Shown: positions 23,564-30,947 of the stretch, piece after piece
How the letters are laid out: every line of letters begins with the position of its first letter
Position numbering within the stretch: position 1 is the first letter of the stretch
Assembly: GCA_043808235.1 (NCBI GenBank)
Contig: JAZDFC010000027.1
Location: 1-46,029, forward strand
Length of the DNA: 46,029 nucleotides
Direction of reading: 5' to 3'
From: JAZDFC01 sp043808235
Lineage (GTDB): Bacteria; Bacteroidota; Ignavibacteria; Ignavibacteriales; Melioribacteraceae
The notes under the pieces: model-generated
What the model saw: only the letters and a program-made list of their open reading frames with translations
Databases searched by the model: none
What the model was told of the DNA's origin: nothing
Made by a program: the position numbers and the translations under genes

Positions 23564-24475
23564 ATGAAAACACTAAATATATATTTGATCGCGACAATAA
23601 TAGCCTGCACTTTTTTTTCATGCAGCGAACCGAATCCAACCGAACTAACATCGGGCGATACTTCCAATGATGAAGATTTTTCCGTGGAGATGATTGCCAA
23701 GGACCCGGCCAATTATGATTATTCAACCGGTTACGATTCAACCGGGATAACCGAGCCGATACCAAGTAAATTTTCCTTGATATCTATTAATGGAATCAAA
23801 ACCTCGCAAGACAACACAGTTGATAAAGCGATGCTCGCTTTGGCAATATTCTACGATAAAAACGAACCGGTTAGAAATAGTATTGGGCGGGTAATCGGAT
23901 TCAATACTAAAATACTTGGCCGCGTTACTTTTAATGATGATTCCGCATCGGTAGTACCACATAGAGTAAAATATTTTGATCGAGGATTTCGTAAAGATAC
24001 CTTACTTGGATTCAAACATGTCCTCGTTCGTATTGACGATGAAAATCCATTCCCGTATAATTCAGCAGTAACTTTTTCGCTGGATCCGATTACTCGACCC
24101 ACGATTCAATTTATCATTCCAACTCCCGAAGAAATTAATGGTAATGTAAATGTGAATGGAAGCCGCCTTGAGAGCAATCTTAAATTTTTACTGAATTGGA
24201 ATGGACTTAATAGAGGAGAGATTGAAATTATTATCGGCGGTCAGAACACCGGCAGCCGGCAGGCATTTCCTTTTTACAGAATCAAAACTGCCGACGACGG
24301 TGCGTTGAGAATTCCGGCTAAACTTCTTTCAGCAATTCCGTTCGATCAATATGATAAAGTTATTGTTACATTTATCCGCCGGAGAGTAAAAGAATTTTTC
24401 AATCAGGAAGTGTTTGATAATAATTTCATTTCTGCACAAAGTATTCACAACGTGATATTCGATGTTCCGGACTAA
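23564..24475 (+). CDS. Hypothetical lipoprotein, second gene of envelope cluster
   Basis: The family is not recognised. The signal peptide ends in FFSC (Cys20) with an acidic linker after it (SEPNPTELTSGDTSNDED). The mature part looks beta-rich (AMLALAIFYD, GRVTFNDDSASVVPHRV, LVRIDDENPFPY), with a second domain around 200-303 (LKFLLNWNGLNRGEIEIIIG, DKVIVTFIRRRV). No ribosome binding site is visible before the ATG. Its last codons overlap the start of the following barrel gene by 14 bases, so the two are translationally coupled and probably made in fixed proportion. It could be a periplasmic partner of that barrel; this is inferred from coupling only. Confidence 0.7.
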   Translation: MKTLNIYLIATIIACTFFSCSEPNPTELTSGDTSNDEDFSVEMIAKDPANYDYSTGYDSTGITEPIPSKFSLISINGIKTSQDNTVDKAMLALAIFYDKNEPVRNSIGRVIGFNTKILGRVTFNDDSASVVPHRVKYFDRGFRKDTLLGFKHVLVRIDDENPFPYNSAVTFSLDPITRPTIQFIIPTPEEINGNVNVNGSRLESNLKFLLNWNGLNRGEIEIIIGGQNTGSRQAFPFYRIKTADDGALRIPAKLLSAIPFDQYDKVIVTFIRRRVKEFFNQEVFDNNFISAQSIHNVIFDVPD

Positions 24476-26471
24476 ACAGTTTCTGCCGGTATTGATTTTA
24501 TTGATGATTGGAACAGTGCAAAGCATTCATGCACAGCAGTCATTTGAAATGTACGGACTGCCGTGCCTGGCGCCGGATGCAAAATATCGTATGAATAGTT
24601 TCGAAGGAAATGCAATGAATACATCGTCGATAAAAGATTGGGAGTTTTCCCTTGTTTACGGATCAGCCTTCGGCGATTTAAGTATCAGCGGAAACATTTA
24701 TTTAATATCGCTCGGCAAGAGGATAGGCAAACATTATTTTTACGGACGATACACACCGGCAATAAAGCAGAGTTTTGTTTTCAATTCCGGGATCCGTATT
24801 ACTGACAGTTCATCAGCCGGATATGAAACGGAATTGAAAGAGCGGATGGATTACGAGGAGAAATTTGGTTTCGGCTATTCGGTAACTCTCACAAAAAATT
24901 TTTCTCTGGGATTTTCAGTTCGATATTTCCAGCAGAAATATACCCGCGATATTCTTCTGCCGTTTTTTAGTGACTCAATCAATTATATAAAATCCGAAAC
25001 AGAAATTATCGATAAAAAATTCTGGCGCGGCGATATCGGATTTTCATATATACCGTTTGATCATTTTTCAATTTCCGCATCGAGCATTAATCTAATTAAC
25101 ATAAAGGAAGACGGTGAAAGCGCCGATGATGGGCAATATGACTTACGCACGGAGAAAGGTGCCTTAATTGGATTATCGATTTATGATGTATCGAATTTTA
25201 ATTTCCACGTTTACTACGAAACAACAGGTGATTTTAATATCGGGCTTAATAAAAAATTTGAAGTCGGAATCGGGGATATTACTTTAGGAATATCAGCGTT
25301 GCATGATAAATACCGTGAGGCTTTTATTTCTGCCGTTGTACCGGCAATGAATTTTTCTACAAATTTATTTAGCATAACTTTATCCGGTGTAAAATATTTA
25401 GGAGAAAAGAATCAAACGAATTTGCTGACTTATTTTCAGGAAGAAGGCATATCGAATATTCTTAATAACCGTTATAGCAGCGATATGGTTTTCCTGTCAT
25501 TCAATATCGCGCTTTCATTTCAACCGGAAAAGTTAGTTGATTTACTCGATGTGAAAATTGAGAACGATATTTACCCGGTTTTAATTGACGAGTATGTCGA
25601 TAAACCGTTTGCCGTTGGCAGAGTTATAAATCTTGCCGACAAACAAGTAAAAGTGCAGCCGTCAAGTTTTATCGAAGGAATTAACAAAGAAATAATTTAT
25701 TCGCCGGAAATTATTATCGCACCTTTTGATACTGCTGATGTGCCGTTTTATACTGTGCTGGAAAGCGGAATTAAAATTGAGCGGAGACAGATATTGCCTG
25801 CCAATTTTTATGTAACGACTATAAACTCCGAACCCGATGACGAAATTCAAAAACCTGTTTTGATTAATGACAACAATAGCTGGGACGGACGGGTTAAAAA
25901 CCTTCGTTACTTTGTGAAGCATGATTTTAATTTCATGAGCCAGTTTTCAAAAAATATTCTGAATGATTTTAAAGTAAATATTGATGTCGTCGATCCTCTG
26001 CTGAAAATATTTGAAGAAGTAAAAATATTATTCGGATCGTTCGCTTCGCAGATGTCGTACGTTGCCGACCCGCGTTCATCAGTAGATAGAGTTCAGTTCC
26101 CATCGGAAACACTTGACTTAAAAGGCGGGGACTGCGACGACCTCGCTGTCTGTTTCAGCTCAATGCTCGAAAGTGTCGGTATTCAAACAGCGTTTGTCGA
26201 TTATAAATCGGTAGATGGAATAAGCCATGTTAATCTTTTGGTAAATACAAACATGCTGCCGGAACAATCTTCCATACTAACTATGAATGATAAAAAATAT
26301 TTTATTCGTAAAAATGTTACAGGCACAGATGAAATATGGATACCTGTCGAAACTACGATGTTGAAAACATTTGAAGAATCCTGGGAAAATGCTTCTGAAA
26401 AATTTTATTCAACCGCCATCGATAATTACGGATTAGCGAAAGGAACTGTTGAAATAGTGGATGTTTACTAA
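24462..26471 (+). CDS. Outer-membrane barrel fused to transglutaminase-like domain
   Basis: A 669-residue protein has a signal peptide (1 to about 24, ending SIHA). The N-terminal half (about 25-365) has repeated amphipathic strands (WEFSLVYGSAFGDLSISGN, FGFGYSVTLTKNFSLGFSVR, WRGDIGFSYIPF, FNFHVYYETTGDFNIGLN) resembling PorV/PorQ-type barrels. The middle (365-490) is beta-rich. The C-terminal part (about 500-660) is a transglutaminase-like cysteine protease/transferase core, with Cys558 in GGDCDDLAVCFSSML, His in ISHVNLLV and an acidic residue in WIPVETT. I do not know this architecture as a named family. The enzyme part would act in the periplasm or on the surface, anchored by the barrel. 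It is coupled to the preceding lipoprotein gene. Confidence 0.72.
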   Translation: MFRTKQFLPVLILLMIGTVQSIHAQQSFEMYGLPCLAPDAKYRMNSFEGNAMNTSSIKDWEFSLVYGSAFGDLSISGNIYLISLGKRIGKHYFYGRYTPAIKQSFVFNSGIRITDSSSAGYETELKERMDYEEKFGFGYSVTLTKNFSLGFSVRYFQQKYTRDILLPFFSDSINYIKSETEIIDKKFWRGDIGFSYIPFDHFSISASSINLINIKEDGESADDGQYDLRTEKGALIGLSIYDVSNFNFHVYYETTGDFNIGLNKKFEVGIGDITLGISALHDKYREAFISAVVPAMNFSTNLFSITLSGVKYLGEKNQTNLLTYFQEEGISNILNNRYSSDMVFLSFNIALSFQPEKLVDLLDVKIENDIYPVLIDEYVDKPFAVGRVINLADKQVKVQPSSFIEGINKEIIYSPEIIIAPFDTADVPFYTVLESGIKIERRQILPANFYVTTINSEPDDEIQKPVLINDNNSWDGRVKNLRYFVKHDFNFMSQFSKNILNDFKVNIDVVDPLLKIFEEVKILFGSFASQMSYVADPRSSVDRVQFPSETLDLKGGDCDDLAVCFSSMLESVGIQTAFVDYKSVDGISHVNLLVNTNMLPEQSSILTMNDKKYFIRKNVTGTDEIWIPVETTMLKTFEESWENASEKFYSTAIDNYGLAKGTVEIVDVY

Positions 26472-26474
26472 CAA

Positions 26475-26558
26475 TCTTGCTCTTGTTCTTAATCTTATTC
26501 ATACTCTGGTGGTGGAACAAGATCAAGAATAAGATTATGAATAAGAATAAGAGCAAGA
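26475..26558. repeat. Large imperfect inverted repeat of the CTTATTCTTAATC type
   Basis: tcttgctcttgttctta (26475-26491) pairs with taagaataagagcaaga (26542-26558) with one mismatch. The arms are pyrimidine/purine runs built from hexamer-like units, with further units in the loop. It lies between the barrel-transglutaminase gene and the FecR-like gene, where it could attenuate transcription. The same type of sequence recurs at 36626-36660. Confidence 0.6.
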
Positions 26559-26579
26559 AGAAGAAAAAGGAATTATAAA

Positions 26580-27260
26580 ATGAAAACGATAATATTATTT
26601 TTAACAATCGCTGTGAATTTATTTGCGCAGGAGTACATCGTTGAAAAAATTAACGGCGATATAAAATATATGAGAGGAGCCAAAGAAGAATTACTAACCG
26701 TAAGAACCGGCGATAAATTATTAGGCTCAGATTTAATTATTACTGGTGAACAATCATATATTCAACTTAACCGCGACGGAAACAGGTTCATACTGCAGAG
26801 TAATTCAGCATTGGGATTAAATCATATTAAAAAAGTTACATTGAACGAATTGCTTCTCGCGTTTGCAATGGAAGAAATCAGAAATGTTCCGAAAAGCACA
26901 AACGACGGCAAAGTAAAAAATACTGCTGTGTACGGTACCGAATCAAAAACAACAAATAGTGTTGTCGCAGCAAATCAACTTGGTGTCAAAAAGTTAAACG
27001 GCGCTAAACAACTTGCCGAGAGCGGATACAAAGAATCGGCTGTGATTGTTGCGAAAGAAACTTTCCGGTTATACCCGGATACGAAAAAGAACATCCCGTA
27101 TAGAATATTCTTCGCTGATTTGCTGATTGAACTTGGATTGAATGAAGAGGCGATGACCGAGCTTAATTCGATTAAGCAGCTTGACTTAACGGGAAATGAA
27201 AGGGAAAGTGTTGAACAGAAAATATCCGGATTAAAACAGAAGATGGTTGGAAAGGAATGA
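26580..27260 (+). CDS. Secreted FecR-like protein with TPR-like tail
   Basis: A signal peptide (1-16, ending NLFAQ) is followed by a FecR-like beta domain at about 18-80 (VEKINGDIKYMRGAKEELLT, VRTGDKLLGSDLIITGEQSY, IQLNRDGNRFILQSN), as seen in periplasmic FecR proteins. A variable linker leads to a helical part (about 135-226; GAKQLAESGYKESAVIVAKE, FADLLIELGLNEEAMTEL) that resembles two TPR units. FecR domains sense or bind polymers in the periplasm and in this phylum often occur beside CHASE2 proteins. Here it closes the lipoprotein/barrel cluster after the inverted repeat. The ribosome binding site AAAGGA is present. Confidence 0.72.
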   Translation: MKTIILFLTIAVNLFAQEYIVEKINGDIKYMRGAKEELLTVRTGDKLLGSDLIITGEQSYIQLNRDGNRFILQSNSALGLNHIKKVTLNELLLAFAMEEIRNVPKSTNDGKVKNTAVYGTESKTTNSVVAANQLGVKKLNGAKQLAESGYKESAVIVAKETFRLYPDTKKNIPYRIFFADLLIELGLNEEAMTELNSIKQLDLTGNERESVEQKISGLKQKMVGKE

Positions 27261-27286
27261 ATCAATTGTTGGAAGGTTAAATTGTT

Positions 27287-28264
27287 TTATGGCTTGGATA
27301 GTGCAGTAAGGTTGTTATAAAGATCCGGATCATATTTCTTCAATATTCGTAAAGCTCGCATCGTGATCCAGCGGCTTGGTTTTCCGGTTTCTTCAATTTC
27401 GAAAAATGTTCTGCCTGCGTGTCGTTGTTGTAAATTCCACATCCCATCGCTGTTCATTTTCTTTTTGATCAGATTCAATGCATCATCCATTCGTGAATCG
27501 TAATCAACACTGGCACTTTGAAAGTAATCCAGCGCACGCATGATATCATAACGCCATCTGCATGGAAATGAAAATCTTGTCATTCGCGGATCAATAATTT
27601 CACCGGTTCGATGCGAACGATAAAGTTGATGTCGAAGTAAAAATTCATGAGCACTCTGCCGCGCATTAAAACTTTCGGAAGATTTATCCGGGAATAGCTG
27701 TTCGTAATCCCACAATCCTTCAAGTACACTTATGGTTGTATGGAAGGAACCATGCACAGCTCCGTGAGGCAACTGGCAATTCCAACCGCCGTCTTTCATT
27801 TGCCTTTCGAGAAGATGCGATACTAATAAATGAATTCTGTCATCAGTGTAATTGAAACAAGCGAGAATAGAAAGTATCATTCCTGTTACACATGTCTCGC
27901 CGTATTTATACGATGGAAAATAATTTATTCCATGATCATGGTAAAAACCTTTATCCAAAAGTAAAGCGCACGCCTTTAAAGCCGAAGTATGTTTTGATGG
28001 CAATCCCAAATCTTTCAACAACAGCATTGAATATGTTGTCGAGATCCATTTTCGTGAATAAAGTGATTCCGCCCACCGGCCGTCTTTAGTCTGATGAGAT
28101 AATAAAAGCTTACCCCAACCTTTTTTCGAAATCAGCGCTCGCTCTTTTTCGATTTCATTATGATTTGCATTTTTCAAATCTCTTAAAACTTGCCAGCGTA
28201 TCGAAGGATCGCTTTTTAACAGCCAATCAATAATATTAATTTTTTTATTTGGATTCCGGGGCAT
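27287..28264 (-). CDS. Prenyltransferase/squalene-cyclase-like helical repeat protein
   Basis: This 325-residue cytoplasmic protein has the (alpha/alpha) barrel repeats of the prenyltransferase and squalene oxidase superfamily: QTKDGRWAESLYSRKWISTT, QMKDGGWNCQLPHG and MNSDGMWNLQQRH are QW-like motifs. There is no DxDD cyclase motif and no signal peptide. Many short uncharacterised homologues of this type exist and their reactions are not known, so no substrate is assigned. It opens with SIRWQVLRDL, common at the start of these proteins. It is convergent with the FecR-like gene. Confidence 0.8.
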   Translation of the reverse strand: MPRNPNKKINIIDWLLKSDPSIRWQVLRDLKNANHNEIEKERALISKKGWGKLLLSHQTKDGRWAESLYSRKWISTTYSMLLLKDLGLPSKHTSALKACALLLDKGFYHDHGINYFPSYKYGETCVTGMILSILACFNYTDDRIHLLVSHLLERQMKDGGWNCQLPHGAVHGSFHTTISVLEGLWDYEQLFPDKSSESFNARQSAHEFLLRHQLYRSHRTGEIIDPRMTRFSFPCRWRYDIMRALDYFQSASVDYDSRMDDALNLIKKKMNSDGMWNLQQRHAGRTFFEIEETGKPSRWITMRALRILKKYDPDLYNNLTALSKP

Positions 28265-28314
28265 TGCAAATCAAAATTGTATAACAAAACTTTTGCGACA
28301 CCAAATTATAAAAA

Positions 28315-28593
28315 TTATTCTTTCTTATCTTCTTTAATTTCTATTATTTCGATTTCCTTTCCATCTTCTTTCCGTATAATCTCGAATTTAAAATTCGCAA
28401 TCAGTCCGGCGACTGCACCAATAGCTGCCACGACGGGAGCCGCAAGAACACCAATAACACCAATGGTCAACGGTATTTCGAGATAAGTCTTTCCGTTTGC
28501 ATCTTTCACAATTATTCTTCGGACATTCCCTTCTTTAATAAGCTCTTCAATTTTCTTAAGTAATTCCTGGCTGTTGATTTTAAATTGCTCCAT
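28315..28593 (-). CDS. DUF4342 small membrane-associated protein
   Basis: The start is the ATG at 28593, since GGAG lies six bases before it; an upstream ATG at 28605 overlaps that site. The 92-residue protein has a helical N-terminus (NSQELLKKIEELIKEGNVRR), a strand pair IIVKDANGKTYLEIPLT, a hydrophobic alanine/glycine/valine stretch (about 45-65) and a strongly charged end. This is the layout of DUF4342 proteins, which are of unknown function and probably associate with the membrane. It stands alone between the helical-barrel gene and hicBA. Confidence 0.8.
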   Translation of the reverse strand: MEQFKINSQELLKKIEELIKEGNVRRIIVKDANGKTYLEIPLTIGVIGVLAAPVVAAIGAVAGLIANFKFEIIRKEDGKEIEIIEIKEDKKE

Positions 28594-28764
28594 AACGTTC
28601 TCCATTTTGTTTGTCTGTTCTTTAGATGCAGGAGTAATATGAATGTTCCTCTCTCTCGTATAAATTATTAATCTATTCAGTTCGGCAAATTATTTTACGC
28701 TATATTGAAATATTGGTTTATTGTAATAATTTTTGCAACAGAAATTCTAAAACAAGCTTATGGA

Positions 28765-28995
28765 ATGAGTATGGAAGTATACAATTATAAAATAATCATC
28801 GAGGAATGTGAGGACGGTGGATTCTATGCGGAGTGTCCTGCTTTTCAAGGATGCCACGTTGAAGGCGAAAGTTATGAGGAGACAATGATTGAAATGAAAG
28901 AAGTCATCAAGGCTTTTATAGCGGACTATAAGGAAAGGAATGAACAAATACCTGTTGATAACTTTTCAGTAGCATCCTTAAGAATTGCCCTATGA
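28765..28995 (+). CDS. hicB: HicB-family antitoxin
   Basis: HicB neutralises the HicA RNase and usually represses the operon. YNYKIIIEECEDGGFYAECP, then GCHVEGESYEETMIEMKEVI is the partially degraded RNase-H-like HicB fold. At about 76 residues it lacks the extra C-terminal DNA-binding domain of longer HicBs. The start is the ATG at 28765 or, with a better-spaced GGAATGAG, the ATG at 28771. The frame can be read back to a TTG at 28705 but that part has no homology. Gene order is antitoxin first, and the stop overlaps the hicA start in TATGA. Confidence 0.88.
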   Translation: MSMEVYNYKIIIEECEDGGFYAECPAFQGCHVEGESYEETMIEMKEVIKAFIADYKERNEQIPVDNFSVASLRIAL

Positions 28996-29234
28996 CAGAT
29001 TATTTCCCCGATCTGAATTCGAAACAGATTATTAGAATTATCGAAAAATTGGGATTTGAATTTGTTCGACAATCAGGTACCAGTCATGCTATATATCGCA
29101 GAGAAAGAGATTCAAGAAGAACAACAATTCCAGTACATGGCAGAAAATCTTTGAAACGAAAAACGATCAAGGCTGTTTGTAAAGACATTGGTATTACTAT
29201 CGAAAAACTAAATAGCTTTTTGAAAGAAAAATAA
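28992..29234 (+). CDS. hicA: HicA-family mRNA interferase toxin
   Basis: It is a small double-stranded-RNA-binding-fold RNase that blocks translation when not bound by HicB. The 80-residue sequence contains IRIIEKLGFEFVRQSGTSHA with the catalytic histidine in GTSHAIYR, and the ending LKRKTIKAVCKDIGITIEKL typical of HicA. It overlaps hicB by 4 bases, so the two are coupled. The pair borders the rtcB-derived repeat and the DUF4143 ATPase gene and may be part of the same accessory insertion. Confidence 0.92.
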   Translation: MTDYFPDLNSKQIIRIIEKLGFEFVRQSGTSHAIYRRERDSRRTTIPVHGRKSLKRKTIKAVCKDIGITIEKLNSFLKEK

Positions 29235-29288
29235 AGTCGCCTCTCGTCAGCTAAAAATTACTTCATCAATATTTTGATTTGTTTCTGC

Positions 29289-29357
29289 TATCCCGATTTA
29301 TCGGGATTTGTTCGGATAGCGCGACTGTTTACGGTCGCGCGGTGATGAAATTACGCA
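29289..29357. repeat. Three-hairpin element, copy A
   Basis: Three small palindromes stand in a row: ATCCCGA/TCGGGAT (29290-29307), GCGCGAC/GTCGCGC (29319-29340, extendable by two pairs) and GGTGATG/CATCACC (29341-29362, running into the rtcB remnant). Copy B at 30879-30947 has the same bases except one change in the first loop. It follows the rtcB stop codon on the rtcB strand in both places, so it may be the rtcB transcript's terminator region or a REP-like element. Confidence 0.75.
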
Positions 29358-29534
29358 TCACCCCTTTATCACCGCAACCGGACGCATCTTTGCGACCTTT
29401 ACAATGATACGTGCATTATGCATTACCTCCACAACGTCCGATACATCCTTGTATGCATGCGGCATTTCTTCGGCAATGGTTTTCTGTCCTGCGGCGATGA
29501 AAGAATATCTCCCCATGTCACCGGAAATTAAAAA
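29358..29534 (-). pseudogene. Internally deleted 3' end of a second rtcB copy
   Basis: Read on the minus strand the sequence encodes MGRYSFIAAG, directly followed by QKTIAEEMPHAYKDVSDVV and AKMRPVAVIKG with a TGA stop. In the intact rtcB these two blocks are separated by 49 codons, including CHGAGR with the guanylylated histidine. The junction is at GCGGCG, which occurs at both ends of the missing segment (31081 and 31228 in the intact gene). The coding part differs from the intact gene at about 21 of 130 positions by hand count, so it is not a recent tandem copy. Confidence 0.85.
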
Positions 29535-29618
29535 GAAATATCAAAAAATTATTACACTAATATTTATAAATAGTGTATATTATCAGTGTCTAAAAACAGA
29601 TAATAGTATTCATTTACA

Positions 29619-30860
29619 ATGGATAAAAATACATTAAAACTACTGATCGTTGATCAATTAAACTCCTTTAAAAGGCGTAAAGATTATATTCGTAGAGAAA
29701 TTCCCGATTTTGTATTCGCTACAAAAAAGATAGTAGTAATAAGCGGAGTTCGAAGATGCTGCAAATCAACTCTTCTAATGCAAATATCCGAATCATATAG
29801 GAATTATTATTATCTAAATTTTGATGACGAAAGACTGCTTGCATTTACCGCAGCGGACTTCAACGACTTGCTTGAACTGTTTTTTGAATTATTCGGAACC
29901 GATGGAGTCTTTTTATTTGACGAGATGCAAAATATTAATGGGTGGGAGAAATTCGTTTCCCGGTTATTTGGCGACGGTTATAAAATATTTGTAACGGGTA
30001 GTAATGCCAAATTACTCAGTTCGGAATTATCCACTGCATTAACCGGCAGGCATTTGACTTTTCAGTTATATCCATTCAGTTTAAAAGAATATCTTCAATT
30101 TCAAGATTTTGAGAGAAAAGAATACTATACCACGAAAGAAAGAAGCCAGCTCAAAAAGCATTTCAATCTTTATCTCGAATTCGGCGGTTTCCCTGAGGTT
30201 GTAAAAAGCCGGAATAAATTGGAACTATCCCAAATTTATCAAGATGTATTAATGAAGGACTTAATCGTTAGGTTTAAGATAAAAGAAAGCAGAGCATTTA
30301 GAGAAATGGGATTGTATTTGTTGTCAAATATTTCTTCATTGATTAGTCTTAATAATATTCAAAAACTATTGGGTATCAAAAGTGTCACATCCGTTAAAAA
30401 TTATTTTTCGTTTTTAGAAGAAGCCTTTCTCATGTTCAGTGTGCCGAAATTTGATTATTCATTAAAAAAGCAGATAGTAAATAATAAAAAAATTTATACC
30501 ATCGATACCGGGTTATATGAAACTGTTTCCTTCAAGTTCTCTCCAAATAAAGGTAGAATTTTGGAGAATATAGTTTTTATCGAACTCAAAAGAAGAAATA
30601 AAGAAATCTTTTACTTCAAGGAAAGAAGCGAATGTGATTTCCTAATTAGATGTGGTAATAAAATCGATGAAGCTATCCAGGTAACCGACAGCATCGCCAA
30701 TCCCGATACTCGAAACCGGGAAGTAAGGGGTTTAATTGATGCAGCGGAAAAATATAAAATCAAAAAAAATACTATTCTTACTTATGATGAGGCAGATGAA
30801 TTTCAAATAAATAGAATTAATATCAATGTTGAACCGATATGGAATTGGCTTTTAAGATAA
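29619..30860 (+). CDS. DUF4143 AAA-type ATPase with altered Walker A
   Basis: A 413-residue AAA_14/DUF4143 protein. The P-loop region VVISGVRRCCKSTLLMQIS (about 39-57) has Cys48 where the invariant glycine of GxxxxGK should be, a one-base GGC-to-TGC type change. Walker B is VFLFDEMQN, followed by VTGSNAKLL (sensor 1) and LTGRHLTFQLYPFSLKEYL, all family hallmarks. The C-terminal DUF4143 part holds KIYTIDTGLY, then ENIVFIELKRR and SECDFLIR, resembling a nuclease-like ExK fold. These ATPases are common accessory genes with unknown roles, probably nucleic-acid related. It lies between two copies of the rtcB 3' end. Full length otherwise. Confidence 0.9.
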   Translation: MDKNTLKLLIVDQLNSFKRRKDYIRREIPDFVFATKKIVVISGVRRCCKSTLLMQISESYRNYYYLNFDDERLLAFTAADFNDLLELFFELFGTDGVFLFDEMQNINGWEKFVSRLFGDGYKIFVTGSNAKLLSSELSTALTGRHLTFQLYPFSLKEYLQFQDFERKEYYTTKERSQLKKHFNLYLEFGGFPEVVKSRNKLELSQIYQDVLMKDLIVRFKIKESRAFREMGLYLLSNISSLISLNNIQKLLGIKSVTSVKNYFSFLEEAFLMFSVPKFDYSLKKQIVNNKKIYTIDTGLYETVSFKFSPNKGRILENIVFIELKRRNKEIFYFKERSECDFLIRCGNKIDEAIQVTDSIANPDTRNREVRGLIDAAEKYKIKKNTILTYDEADEFQINRININVEPIWNWLLR

Positions 30861-30878
30861 AAAAAGTAAGCAAAAGAT

Positions 30879-30947
30879 TATCCCGATTCATCGGGATTTG
30901 TTCGGATAGCGCGACTGTTTACGGTCGCGCGGTGATGAAATTACGCA
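30879..30947. repeat. Three-hairpin element, copy B, downstream of intact rtcB
   Basis: It is identical to 29289-29357 except for one base in the first loop. It directly follows the rtcB stop codon and lies between the convergent ATPase gene and rtcB. The hairpins may end transcription from either side. Confidence 0.75.

Larger units (their letters stand above)
29235..29618. other. Spacer made of rtcB-derived sequence and hairpins
   Basis: About 384 bases without an intact gene. 29289-29357 is copy A of a three-hairpin element, 29358-29534 is a deleted rtcB end, and 29535-29618 is AT-rich and carries the upstream region of the ATPase gene without an evident ribosome binding site. Confidence 0.7.

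Noticed and set aside
28705..28764. Longer N-terminus for HicB from a TTG
   Set aside because: The extra 20 residues have no homology to HicB and no ribosome binding site. ATG starts at 28765 or 28771 fit the family.
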